From NCBI RefSeq assembly GCF_020510525.1, contig NZ_CP075188.1:2542001-2606000 (forward strand): DNA of 64,000 nucleotides, given 5' to 3'. The notes under the pieces were generated by a model. The model was not told where the DNA came from, searched no databases, and saw only the letters and a list, made by a program, of their open reading frames with translations. Position numbers and translations under genes: made by a program. Below are positions 43,468 to 51,845 of the stretch, one piece after another; positions within the stretch are counted from its first letter, which is position 1; every line of letters begins with the position of its first letter. Origin of the DNA: Quatrionicoccus australiensis. Lineage in GTDB: Bacteria; Pseudomonadota; Gammaproteobacteria; Burkholderiales; Rhodocyclaceae.

Positions 43468-44460
43468 ATGGCAACCCGAGGAAGAAAACCCACATCCACC
43501 GCCGTTGAGGCGGTTGCCGAAACGCTGCCACCGGCAACGCTGGAAGTGATCACGCATGACCTGCAGCAGGCAGATGCCTATTCAGCCGCGCTAGCCAACG
43601 TGCAGGAAAACATCACCGCGCTGGCCAAGGAATTGGACTACGAGGGCGCGTTGACCGTTGAGTCGCTCGAAGAGGAAATCAAGTTCTACCAACGCCGCAG
43701 TGTTGAGGCCGTGCTGGAGATGGGCAAGCGCCTGTTGCTGCTCAAGGAAGTGACTGGACACGGCATGTTCATCGAACGGATTGAGGCGCTTGGCATCGGC
43801 TACAAGATGGCCAACAAATTTATGGCCTGCACCCTGAAGTTCTCAAAAGTCTCGTCGACGAGACTTTTCGAGCTCCCCAATATCAACCAGGGAAAGCTGC
43901 TTGAACTGCTGGTTCTCGACGATGGCGAGATTGAAGCCCTGAACAGTGGCGACCAGGTGCGCGGCATCCAGCTCGACGACGTCGACTGCATGTCCGTCTC
44001 GGAGCTGCGCCGGGCACTGCGCCAGGAGCAAGCCGACAAAGAGGCCGGCATCGCTCAGGCCAAGGCTGCGGTTTCGGGCGAGCTGGCAGCAAAGGACAAG
44101 CTGCTCGCCGACCGCGCGCGCCGCATCTCTGAACTGGTCGAAGAGAAGAACAAGCGCGAATGCCTGACCGTTGATGAGCAGGCCACCGAGATCGAACGCG
44201 CGCTGGTCAATGACACGCTGTATGCGGTCGGCGCGCTTCTGCCGATCCGTCAGGGCATCTATCGCGGCCGTGCGTTGGATGATTGCCCGCAGGGTCTCTA
44301 CGTTGCGATGCAAGGCGCGCTGGACCGCATCCTCGGCGAGGTGCTGGGCATTGCCTCCGACTTTGGCATTCAGCTCAACTTCAACCAGGCAGACGATTTT
44401 CTCGACAACCCGAATGAGGGTGAGCAGATCGTTGGCTTCCCGTCTGAGCTTGATGCGTAA
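43468..44460 (+). CDS. early coiled-coil protein, DUF3102-like (330 aa)
   Basis: The central part (EEEIKFYQRRSVEAVLEMGKRLLLLKEVTGHGMFIERIEALGIGYKMANKFM) resembles the DUF3102 pattern found in phage and plasmid proteins. A long coiled coil (about residues 180-250) and a C-terminal domain with ECLTVDEQATEIERAL follow. It ends in TAATG immediately before the transposase gene. A role in transposition or replication is only suggested by position. A 24-bp palindrome lies inside the gene. Confidence 0.65.
   Translation: MATRGRKPTSTAVEAVAETLPPATLEVITHDLQQADAYSAALANVQENITALAKELDYEGALTVESLEEEIKFYQRRSVEAVLEMGKRLLLLKEVTGHGMFIERIEALGIGYKMANKFMACTLKFSKVSSTRLFELPNINQGKLLELLVLDDGEIEALNSGDQVRGIQLDDVDCMSVSELRRALRQEQADKEAGIAQAKAAVSGELAAKDKLLADRARRISELVEEKNKRECLTVDEQATEIERALVNDTLYAVGALLPIRQGIYRGRALDDCPQGLYVAMQGALDRILGEVLGIASDFGIQLNFNQADDFLDNPNEGEQIVGFPSELDA
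43845..43868. repeat. perfect 24-bp palindrome inside a coding region
   Basis: AAAAGTCTCGTC (43845-43856) is followed with no spacer by its exact reverse complement (43857-43868), ending in TTTT. It encodes KVSSTRL in frame. It could bind a dimeric protein or act as a weak terminator-like hairpin. Confidence 0.8.
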
Positions 44461-44474
44461 TGGAGGAGTCAATC

Positions 44475-46283
44475 ATGGCGCTGACTCCTGACCGGATCGT
44501 CGCACTGAAAGGTGCGGCAGAGATGATCCAGGCGGCCGCCCACGGCAACAAGACGCGCATCGCGCTTGATCAGGCGAGGCTGCTCGGCGTCGATGTCAAA
44601 AGCTTGTATCGGCAGATTGAGGAAGCCGGGTTTTCTGCCCCCCGCAAACGCCGGGCCGATGCTGGCCAGCTCGCAGTCAGTCGCGATGAAGCAATGCGCC
44701 TGATGGCGATCAAGAAAACGGCGCAGCGTGCCAACGGCAAGGACGGCATGGCGATCAGCAATGCGGCGAGGCTGGGCCGGGCCAATGGCATCTTCGCCAT
44801 GGGCAGGCTTGACCAGGACTCCGGCGAGTTGGTACCGGTGTCTGATTCGGCGATACAGCGCGCGGTGCGCCATTACGGCCTGGACATGAAAACCCTGAAT
44901 CGGCCGGCGCCGCATCGTGGGGCAAAAAGCCTGCACCCCAATCACGTCTGGCAGGTCGATGCTTCGGTGTGCGTGCTGTACTACCTGGACGACGGTGGCC
45001 TCGGCGTGATGGAAAAGGACGAGTTCTACAAGAATAAGCCCGAAAACTTCACGAAGCGCGCCAAGCAGATGGTCATTCGCTACGTGTGCACCGACCACTA
45101 CACCGGCACGGTTTTCTTCCTCTACTACCTGGGCGCCGAAAGCGGCGAGATGCTGTGCGAGTTCTTCATCTCTTGCCTGCAGGCAAAGGACCACGAGAAA
45201 GAACCATTCCACGGGGTGCCGTTCATCGTGGTGCTCGACCCCGGTGCAGCCAACAAGGGCAGCCTGTTCCAGAACCTCTGCCGGCTGCTCGGCATCAAGG
45301 TGATCATTCACCGGCCGAAGAATCCGCGCGCCAAGGGGAGCGTTGAAAAGCACAACGACCTGATCGAGCGTGGCTTTGAAACCATGCTGGTCGGCAAGAA
45401 GGTCAACAGCCTGGAGCAGCTCAACGCTGAGGCTGCTGTGTGGCGGCGCTGGTTCAATGGGGTGTGCAAACACAGCCGCCACGGCCACACCCGTTTTGGG
45501 CTGTGGCAGACGATTCGCGCTGACCAGCTGCGCATTGCGCCGGATGCCGGCCTGTGCCGCCAGTTGATGACCGGCAAGACGGAAAAGCGCGATGTCCGCG
45601 GCGATCTGAGCATCGCCTTCGGCGGCGCGTCATACGACGTGCGGCACATCCCGCATCTGAACATCGGCCAGAAGGTGGAGGTGGCGCGCAGCCCCTATCG
45701 CACGGATGCCATCCTGCTGATTGAGCAGGATGAACACAAGCGCGATGTGCATTGGGTTTGCCCGCAGATCGCGCTTGATGCCGGTGGCTTCCGTGCCGAT
45801 GCGGCGACATGGGGCGAAGACATCAAGGGCATGCCGGACACCCCGGCGGTGCGCGACATGAAGGCGCTCGAGCAACTGGCGTATGGGGTCGACGGTAAGT
45901 TGGAGGTCGATGCCGCTCGCCGCGCCCGCCAGCCGATTTACGGTGGCCTGGACATTTCCAGCCACCTCGCCGCCGCGACACCGGCCAGCTACATGGCCCG
46001 GCCCGGTACCGAGCTCGATATCACCACACCGGTTGTCCAGCGCCGCAAGGAAGACCTGCTGGCCAGCCCGGCAACCGTCGCTGTCGAAGCACGCCAACTC
46101 AACCTGGTGCAACTGGTCACCCGGCTTTCTGCCGCCCTGGTGGGCGAATGGTCTGCCGATCACTACCACCAGGTGGCGAGCTGGTATCCAGCCGGCGCAC
46201 TTGAATCGGATGTGGGCGCGATCGTCGAGCGCCTGCGAGGTTTCACGGAACCACCACGCCTGCGGGCGGTGGGTGGGGCCTGA
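44475..46283 (+). CDS. Mu-like transposase A (DDE recombinase)
   Basis: The 602-residue protein joins phage ends to target DNA. The N-terminal about 140 residues hold helix-turn-helix-like end-binding segments (LLGVDVKSLYRQIEEAGFS). The catalytic core shows D162 (WQVDAS), D255 (VLDPGAANKGSLFQ) and E291 (GSVEKHND), a D-35-E spacing as in retroviral integrases and shorter than MuA. A beta-barrel domain (GGASYDVRHIPHLNIGQKVEV) and a C-terminal tail for the AAA partner follow. ATG 44475 has GGAGGAG six bases upstream; an ATG at 44460 is the alternative. Its boxes should be the GCGAGATAAA repeats at both ends. Confidence 0.93.
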   Translation: MALTPDRIVALKGAAEMIQAAAHGNKTRIALDQARLLGVDVKSLYRQIEEAGFSAPRKRRADAGQLAVSRDEAMRLMAIKKTAQRANGKDGMAISNAARLGRANGIFAMGRLDQDSGELVPVSDSAIQRAVRHYGLDMKTLNRPAPHRGAKSLHPNHVWQVDASVCVLYYLDDGGLGVMEKDEFYKNKPENFTKRAKQMVIRYVCTDHYTGTVFFLYYLGAESGEMLCEFFISCLQAKDHEKEPFHGVPFIVVLDPGAANKGSLFQNLCRLLGIKVIIHRPKNPRAKGSVEKHNDLIERGFETMLVGKKVNSLEQLNAEAAVWRRWFNGVCKHSRHGHTRFGLWQTIRADQLRIAPDAGLCRQLMTGKTEKRDVRGDLSIAFGGASYDVRHIPHLNIGQKVEVARSPYRTDAILLIEQDEHKRDVHWVCPQIALDAGGFRADAATWGEDIKGMPDTPAVRDMKALEQLAYGVDGKLEVDAARRARQPIYGGLDISSHLAAATPASYMARPGTELDITTPVVQRRKEDLLASPATVAVEARQLNLVQLVTRLSAALVGEWSADHYHQVASWYPAGALESDVGAIVERLRGFTEPPRLRAVGGA

Positions 46284-46394
46284 AAAAGGTTGCCCCTCAA
46301 AGCCGTTGGAGCGGCCGAGGGGCAGATTTGAAGCACAAAACGCAAGGAGATTTAAGCATGAAAACGCTGATCAACCAAACCGGAGGGGCAAGCG

Positions 46395-47666
46395 ATGAAC
46401 GCCGTTCCGAAAACTTTTAGAGGGTGTGAATACATGCCGATCAAGCTCAAGGGCGTGCTGATTCGGCACGGCATCTCTCATCCGTCGCTGGCCGAGAAGA
46501 TCAAGCAGGCGAAGGATATTCCGCTGTCCAGGACGGCGCTGAACCAGATCATCAATCACAGCTATTTCCCGCGCAACACGACGCCGGAGTCGATCAAGAC
46601 GCAGGTGGAGGATGAGCTGAGGAGCCGTGGCGTTCCCGATGCAGAGATTGCTGACTGCTGGGATCCGGAAGGTGATGACCGCTACCGGGGCGTGTACCCG
46701 ATCGGCGCTCATGTCGGCAAGGCCGCACCGAAGCCGGAGGGATTCGGCCGCAATCGTCTGCGTGCCGCCGGAACACCTGATTTCAAACCCCTGGAGATTC
46801 AAATGCTTTCACCCAAGGCCAAGCGCCACTTCAAGATTTTTCGCGATCCGTTTCTTGACGATATCAACGGCCCTGACGATGTGTTCATGAGCGAGTCTCA
46901 GCATTACGTGGTTGAGGCGATGATTCAGACGGCGCTGGTCGGCGGCATTACTGCTGGCATCGGCGAGTCTGGCTCGGGCAAGACGACCTTGCGCAAGTTC
47001 CTGCAGAACCGCATTGCCCGCGACCGCCAGAACATCCGGATGATCTTTCCGCAGACGCTGGATAAAACCAAGCTCAATGCGACGGCGATCTGCAACGCGA
47101 TCATCAAGGATCTGGAGCCGGACACGACCGTGCGCAGCGGCCTCGAGGCACAGGCCCGCCAGGTGCGCGACACCTTGCTGCGTTCCGACCGTGCTGGCTT
47201 CAAGCATGTCCTGATGCTCGAAGAGGCTCACGACCTGTCGATTCAGACCATGAAGTACTTGAAGCGCTTCAACGAGATCGAGAGCGACACCGGCTTCGGC
47301 AAGGTGCTGAGCGTGGTGCTGATCGGTCAGCCCGAGCTGAAGATCAAGCTCGATGCCAACCGTTACCCGGAAGCACGCGAGTTCATCAACCGCTGCGAGA
47401 TCGCGACGCTTGACCCGCTGCATCAGAACGTTGGCCCGTACTTGAAGCACAAGTTTGCGCGGGTCGGCATCGATATCGCCAGCGTGTTTTCTGATGACGC
47501 CTATGAGGCCATCCGCGCCCGCTGGACGAAAGTCGATCCGGGAACCCGTGAGGTGAAAACGATGCTTTACCCGCTGATCGTCAACAACACCGCCACCCAC
47601 GCCATGAATCGCGCTGCCGAGCTCGGCCTGCCGATGGTGACCGGCGACCTGATCAAGGAGCTGTGA
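46395..47666 (+). CDS. Mu B-like AAA+ target-selection ATPase
   Basis: The 423-residue protein has an N-terminal helix-turn-helix region (LIRHGISHPSLAEKIKQAKDIPLSRTALNQI), Walker A (GESGSGKTTL, around residue 190), Walker B (VLMLEEAHDL) and sensor-like VVLIGQPEL. It should bind target DNA, activate the transposase and give target immunity. GGAGGGG precedes ATG 46395; ATG 46434 is a plausible alternative. A 20-codon ORF with AAGGAG (46358-46420) overlaps its start and could be a leader peptide. Confidence 0.9.
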   Translation: MNAVPKTFRGCEYMPIKLKGVLIRHGISHPSLAEKIKQAKDIPLSRTALNQIINHSYFPRNTTPESIKTQVEDELRSRGVPDAEIADCWDPEGDDRYRGVYPIGAHVGKAAPKPEGFGRNRLRAAGTPDFKPLEIQMLSPKAKRHFKIFRDPFLDDINGPDDVFMSESQHYVVEAMIQTALVGGITAGIGESGSGKTTLRKFLQNRIARDRQNIRMIFPQTLDKTKLNATAICNAIIKDLEPDTTVRSGLEAQARQVRDTLLRSDRAGFKHVLMLEEAHDLSIQTMKYLKRFNEIESDTGFGKVLSVVLIGQPELKIKLDANRYPEAREFINRCEIATLDPLHQNVGPYLKHKFARVGIDIASVFSDDAYEAIRARWTKVDPGTREVKTMLYPLIVNNTATHAMNRAAELGLPMVTGDLIKEL

Positions 47667-48034
47667 TGAACGACTTTCCTGCATTCCCCTATCCGGAGCA
47701 TCTGATGCCGGCGCTGCGCTGGCAGCCGGTCAGCAGCCCGATCACCAATCGCGAAGTTGCTGGCGATGCCCGCACTTGCATCGACAAGCTGCTCGACGAT
47801 CAGCGTCGCATCTACTCTTGGGCGCAGTCGCACCACCTCGCGGTGTTGTCGATCAATGCCGACCGCAACGGCGCCTATATCTGCGTCGCCGCCCAGCCGT
47901 CGCTCTACCGGCTGCTGGGTGACGAGTGCACGAAGGTGTGCAGCCGGATCGAGAACGGCCTGGCACTCGAATACTGGATCGGCCTGGTTGGCGAGATCCG
48001 CATCTTCTGGCGGGAGGTGAAATGCGTGCATTGA
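47666..48034 (+). CDS. hypothetical early protein (122 aa)
   Basis: A protein starting MNDFPAFPYPEHLMPALRWQPV with a mixed alpha/beta pattern (HHLAVLSINADRNGAYICVAAQPSLYRLL). No family is recognised. It overlaps the stop of the B gene by one base (TGATG) and the next mini-gene by 13 bp, so it is part of the early operon. Confidence 0.6.
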   Translation: MNDFPAFPYPEHLMPALRWQPVSSPITNREVAGDARTCIDKLLDDQRRIYSWAQSHHLAVLSINADRNGAYICVAAQPSLYRLLGDECTKVCSRIENGLALEYWIGLVGEIRIFWREVKCVH

Positions 48035-48141
48035 CCATCCCCATGCGCCTTGCTCAGCGCGCCTGGCTTGCCGTGCGCTACTGGCTGGCGCTGGATTACT
48101 CCTGGCATCTGGCTTGGATCAAATCGGAGCGCCCGTCATGA
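48022..48141 (+). CDS. early mini-protein (39 aa)
   Basis: A Trp/Leu/Arg-rich peptide (AQRAWLAVRYWLALDYSWHLAW) with a near-consensus ribosome site (GGAGGTG) and overlaps on both sides. It could form an amphipathic membrane-interacting helix. Unknown function. Confidence 0.5.
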   Translation: MRALTIPMRLAQRAWLAVRYWLALDYSWHLAWIKSERPS

Positions 48142-48812
48142 AAATCCCCCGCAAACACTGGTCAGCAGATGAAGTCCTAGTCCTGGAAGCCACCTACGCC
48201 AATAACCCGACGGAGAGCATCGCGCTGATGCTCGGCCGACCGTTGCACCAGGTGTATCAAAAGGCCAACAGCCTCGGCCTGAAAAAGAGCGCCGAGTATG
48301 CCGAGGATTTGAAGATCCGGTCGGGGCAAACCCTGACTGCTTCCGGGGTGGCCAGCCGCTTTAAATCTGGCCATCAAAGCTGGAATAAGGGGAAAAAGGG
48401 TTTGTGCCATCCCGGCAGCGTTCAAACCCAGTTCAAGGTTGGGCATCGGGGCGGTCGGGCAGCTGACATCTACCAACCGATCGGCGCCGAGCGCATCAGC
48501 AAGGACGGCTACATCCAGCGCAAGATCAACAACGACCGGCCGTTTCAACAGCGCTGGCGTGGCCTGCACATCATCAACTGGGAAGCAATCAACGGGCCGC
48601 TTCCAGCAGGACATGCCCTGGTCTTTCGCGATGGAAATAAACGCAATTGCGACGCGGAAAACCTGGAGCTCGTTACCCGTGCTGAGCTGATGCTGCGCAA
48701 CTCGCTGCACAACCTCCCGCCAGAGCTCAAGGCCGTCATCCACATGAAGAAGGCCCTGACACGGGTAATCAACCGCAAGGAGAAAGAACATGAGCAGCAG
48801 AACCATCGATGA
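48138..48812 (+). CDS. HNH endonuclease with N-terminal DNA-binding domain
   Basis: The 224-residue protein has an N-terminal Myb/SANT-like segment (HWSADEVLVLEATYANNPTESIALMLGRPLHQVYQKANSLGL). The C-terminal HNH module follows (LHIINWEAINGPLPAGHALVFRDGNKRNCDAENLELV) in the AP2/HNH homing style. The usual His of VxHxDGN is replaced by Arg (VFRDGN), so activity may be altered. It overlaps the genes on both sides. Possible roles are a homing nuclease or early host-DNA attack. Confidence 0.75.
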   Translation: MKIPRKHWSADEVLVLEATYANNPTESIALMLGRPLHQVYQKANSLGLKKSAEYAEDLKIRSGQTLTASGVASRFKSGHQSWNKGKKGLCHPGSVQTQFKVGHRGGRAADIYQPIGAERISKDGYIQRKINNDRPFQQRWRGLHIINWEAINGPLPAGHALVFRDGNKRNCDAENLELVTRAELMLRNSLHNLPPELKAVIHMKKALTRVINRKEKEHEQQNHR

Positions 48813-49089
48813 CCTGCGCGAGTTTCTATTTTTCGCGCTGGAAGGTTTGAAAGACGGAAAGCTCGATGTTGAACGGGCGAAGGCCATGGCCGAGATCGGC
48901 CAAGCCGTGATTAACAGCGCCAAGGTCGAAGTCGACGCGATGCGGGTGGCCAACGCATCGAGCAGCAAGTTTCTGCTGACCGATGGCGGATTCAAGCAAA
49001 GCCAGATAACTCAGCAAGAGACCGGAGCTGGGACGAAAACTACCGAGCAGTTTCAAGGCTATTCAGTCACTAAACACCGCATGAGCTGA
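48790..49089 (+). CDS. hypothetical early protein (99 aa)
   Basis: A helical N-terminal part (IDDLREFLFFALEGLKDGKLDVERAKAMAEIGQAVINSAKVEVD) and a polar tail. It overlaps the HNH gene by 23 bases and precedes the Gam-like gene. Proteins of this shape are common in the semi-essential early region of Mu-like phages. The function is not known to me. Confidence 0.6.
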   Translation: MSSRTIDDLREFLFFALEGLKDGKLDVERAKAMAEIGQAVINSAKVEVDAMRVANASSSKFLLTDGGFKQSQITQQETGAGTKTTEQFQGYSVTKHRMS

Positions 49090-49108
49090 GCGCTCAGAAA
49101 GGATCGTT

Positions 49109-49627
49109 ATGTCAAACCTCATCGATATCGAACGCGCGGCAAAGAAGTTCGCCGAGGCGCGCGAGCACCTCACCACCATCGTCACGACGATGAATGAGGG
49201 CATCGAAACCATCAAGCGCGACAACATCAAGCGCCTGAAGAAGGCCGTTGCCAATGCGGCAGAAGAACACGATGCGCTGAAGGCGTTGATCGAGGCCACG
49301 CCGGCCAGCTTCGTCAAACCGCGCAGCACCGTGTTTCATGGCATCAAACTTGGTTTCCAGAAGAGCAAGGGCAAGATCGACTGGGCTGATTCTGAGCAGG
49401 TCATCAAGCTCATCAAGAAGCATTTTCCTGAGCAGGCTGACGTGCTGATCGCGACGACTGAAAAGCCGGTGAAGGAGGCGCTGAACGGCCTCTCTGCAGC
49501 CGAGCTGAAGAAGATCGGCTGCAACGTCAATGAAGGTGGCGACGTCGTCTTCATCAAGCCGGCCGACAGCGCCGTCGACAAGATGGTCGACGCGCTGCTG
49601 AAGGATGCTACGGCGGAGGTTGAGTGA
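49109..49627 (+). CDS. gam: Gam-like host-nuclease inhibitor
   Basis: The 172-residue protein matches Mu Gam in length and pattern: helical N-terminus (EAREHLTTIVTTMNEGIETIKRDNIKRLKKAV), then STVFHGIKLGFQKSKGKIDW and a C-terminal helical part. Mu Gam is a Ku-like protein that binds DNA ends and blocks exonucleases. It is followed at once by a small gene and by RdgC, another DNA-binding protein tied to recombination control. Confidence 0.85.
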   Translation: MSNLIDIERAAKKFAEAREHLTTIVTTMNEGIETIKRDNIKRLKKAVANAAEEHDALKALIEATPASFVKPRSTVFHGIKLGFQKSKGKIDWADSEQVIKLIKKHFPEQADVLIATTEKPVKEALNGLSAAELKKIGCNVNEGGDVVFIKPADSAVDKMVDALLKDATAEVE

Positions 49628-49830
49628 TGGCCATGGTGACCAACTTCGATCAATTGAAGCAAATGCACCAAGCCGCTGTGGTGGGTGGCGCCAAAAGCAA
49701 GGCCTGGATTGATTTCGCCGTCACGATGATGGACTCGTTTCCGGCCATCTATGCGCGGGCTAAGCGCGTGAACGAAGCGCTTTCCAACCTTCGCGTCGAT
49801 ATCGACAAGATCAAGAAAGAGGTGGCCTAA
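49627..49830 (+). CDS. hypothetical early protein (67 aa)
   Basis: A small helical protein (NFDQLKQMHQAAVVGGAKSKAWIDFAVTMMDSF) whose ATG overlaps the Gam stop (TGATG) and whose stop abuts the RdgC start. No family recognised. Confidence 0.55.
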   Translation: MAMVTNFDQLKQMHQAAVVGGAKSKAWIDFAVTMMDSFPAIYARAKRVNEALSNLRVDIDKIKKEVA

Positions 49831-50748
49831 ATGTGGTTCCGTAATCTACAAATCTACCGCTTGCCTTCTCCCTGGGCGATGAGCCTAGAAGTGCTCGAGC
49901 AGCAGCTCACGCGCGGCCCGTTCGTTGCCTGCCCGAGCAATCAGCCCTCCAGTCGCGGCTGGGTGTCGCCGCGCCGCGATGGCGCGCTGGTCTTTTCGCT
50001 CGGCCGGCAATGGATGATCGCCCTCTCTGTCGAGCAGCGCCTGCTGCCGGCATCGGTGGTCAATGAGGAGGTCCGCAAGCGGGCTGAGGCGATCGAAGTG
50101 CAGCAGGATTTCGCGGTCGGCCGCAAACAGCTCAAGGAACTGCGCGAGCGGGTCACTGAAGAGCTGATGCCGCGCGCCTTCACGCGCCGCCGCACCACCT
50201 TCGTCTGGATCGACCCTCAGAACGGCTGGTTCTGTGTCGATGCCGCCAGCCCGGCCAAGGCCGAGGAGGTCATCGAGCACCTGCGCCATTGCCTTGATGA
50301 TTTCCCGCTGACCATGCTCCACACCAAGCTTTCGCCGCAGACGGCCATGGCGGATTGGCTGGCTGGCAGTGAAGCCCCGGCGGGTTTCACCATCGACCGC
50401 GAGTGCGAGCTGAAGGCAGCCAGCGAGGAAAAGTCTGCGGTGCGCTACGTCCATCATCCGCTCGATGGCAAAGAGATCGAGGGCGAGGTCAAGGCGCATC
50501 TGGCGAGCGGCAAGCTGCCGACCAAGCTGGCGCTGACCTGGGACGACCGCATCTCTTTCGTGCTCGGCGAGAAGTTGGAAATCAAGCGCCTCGCCTTCCT
50601 CGACCTGCTGAAGGAAGAAGCCGAGAAGAGCGCCGAGCGCGCCGACGAGCAGTTCGATGCCGATTTCGCGTTGATGACGGGCGAGCTGGCGCGGTTTCTT
50701 CCGCAGTTGATCCAGGTTCTCGGTGGTGAGGTGCGCGATGCCTGCTAA
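49831..50748 (+). CDS. rdgC: RdgC-like recombination-associated protein (phage-encoded)
   Basis: The 305-residue protein matches RdgC from end to end: MWFRNLQIYRLPSPWAMS, GWVSPRRDGALVFSLGRQWMIAL, PRAFTRRRTTFVWID, KLPTKLALTWDDRISFVL. RdgC forms a ring on double-stranded DNA and restrains RecA. It is normally a chromosomal gene; here it is in the early operon behind Gam. It may protect transposition intermediates or limit recombination of phage copies. Length is normal, so it is probably active. Confidence 0.9.
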   Translation: MWFRNLQIYRLPSPWAMSLEVLEQQLTRGPFVACPSNQPSSRGWVSPRRDGALVFSLGRQWMIALSVEQRLLPASVVNEEVRKRAEAIEVQQDFAVGRKQLKELRERVTEELMPRAFTRRRTTFVWIDPQNGWFCVDAASPAKAEEVIEHLRHCLDDFPLTMLHTKLSPQTAMADWLAGSEAPAGFTIDRECELKAASEEKSAVRYVHHPLDGKEIEGEVKAHLASGKLPTKLALTWDDRISFVLGEKLEIKRLAFLDLLKEEAEKSAERADEQFDADFALMTGELARFLPQLIQVLGGEVRDAC

Positions 50749-50935
50749 TAGCCGAGAGCAAGAGCTCGAGAACGCCCTGCGCAATTTGCTGGCCGGCATT
50801 GATCAGAACACCGATTGCATGTCGAACCTGATTGATCGTCTTCGGCTGGATCCACTCATCGACCAGGCGTTCATTGTCCTGGCTGATGGTTGGGAACCGG
50901 AGCCCATCGTTTTCTTCCCTTCAACCGCCGCCTGA
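50738..50935 (+). CDS. hypothetical early protein (65 aa)
   Basis: An acidic helical protein (SREQELENALRNLLAGIDQNTDCMSNLIDRLRLDPLIDQAF) overlapping the RdgC gene by 11 bases. No family is recognised. A gap of 145 bp without a clear gene follows before the HU-like gene. Confidence 0.5.
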   Translation: MPANSREQELENALRNLLAGIDQNTDCMSNLIDRLRLDPLIDQAFIVLADGWEPEPIVFFPSTAA

Positions 50936-51080
50936 TGACCACAAGCCCCCAGCGGCTCGTGGGGCGAGTAACGGCCGCAGCGTCGGGAGAAAAGGCAAAG
51001 GCTTTCCTCGCTGTTCCTTTCCAGCAAATAAGCGCTCTGACGACGCCAACCTCAAACCAAGCAACAACCTGGAGCAAATC

Positions 51081-51353
51081 ATGAATCGTATGCAAATGAC
51101 CAACACCATCGCCGCCGCTGGCGGCGTGACCAAAAAAGTTGCCGAGCAACAACTGAGCGCGCTGCTCGAAGGCATCAAGTCCAGCCTGGCGGCCGGCGAG
51201 GCCGTCACGGTGACCGACAACTTCACGCTTTTCGTGGATACCCGGGCGGCGCGGATCGGCCGCAATCCGAAGACCGGCGCGCCGGTCGATATCCCGGCCA
51301 AGCGCGTCATCAAGTTCAAGCCCTACAAGCACTTTCGCGATGCCGTCGCCTAA
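51081..51353 (+). CDS. HU/IHF-like DNA-bending protein
   Basis: The 90-residue protein follows the HU fold: MTNTIAAAGGVTKKVAEQQLSALLEGIKSSLAAGEAVTV, then the beta-arm region RIGRNPKTGAPVDIPAKRVIKFKPYKHFRDAV with the conserved GRNPKTG and Pro at the arm tip. Host HU and IHF help Mu transposition, so this may be a phage-borne substitute. GGAG precedes ATG 51081; longer frames upstream are rejected. Confidence 0.87.
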   Translation: MNRMQMTNTIAAAGGVTKKVAEQQLSALLEGIKSSLAAGEAVTVTDNFTLFVDTRAARIGRNPKTGAPVDIPAKRVIKFKPYKHFRDAVA

Positions 51354-51421
51354 CTGAAAACATCGCTTCAAGCCCGGCCCGGCCGGGCTTCTGGAGATGG
51401 TTTCCCGGAGATGAAAAGAAA

Positions 51422-51844
51422 ATGAGCAAACTCGGATTACAGAAAGCAAAACGCATGAGGGCCATTGTTGTTGCGGCCAATGCGGCCGGCCTGAGCGCCG
51501 ATGCCCGGCATGACCTGCAGATCGATCTGACTGGCAAGGCCAGCCTGAAGGACATGAGCTTCGCCGAGGTGACTCTAGTGCTTGATCACATCAACCGCCT
51601 GACTGGGTACAAGGGGCATGCCGGCAAGCCGAAGACGGTCGACGCGGATCTGCAGCTGCAGAAGATTGAAGCGCTGCTGGCTGATCTGAAGCTGCCCTGG
51701 GAATACATCCACAGCGGCAAGAATGGCCCGTCGATGGTTCGCCGGCTGACCGGCAAAGACCGCATCGAGTGGGCAACGGCTGAAGGCAAAGCCGCGGTCA
51801 TCGTGGCACTGATCAAGCGCGCCGAAAAGCTGAAGGAAGCCTGA
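51422..51844 (+). CDS. gemA: GemA-type regulatory protein (Mu gp16-like, DUF1018)
   Basis: The 140-residue protein has the GemA/DUF1018 pattern: KRMRAIVVAANAAGLSADARHDLQIDLTGKASLKDMSFAEVTLVLDHINRLTGYKG, and near the end PSMVRRLTGKDRIEWATAEGKAAVIVAL. In Mu, GemA affects host gene expression and DNA supercoiling. It lies directly before the Mor-like gene, as in Mu. Confidence 0.82.
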   Translation: MSKLGLQKAKRMRAIVVAANAAGLSADARHDLQIDLTGKASLKDMSFAEVTLVLDHINRLTGYKGHAGKPKTVDADLQLQKIEALLADLKLPWEYIHSGKNGPSMVRRLTGKDRIEWATAEGKAAVIVALIKRAEKLKEA

Positions 51845-51845
51845 A

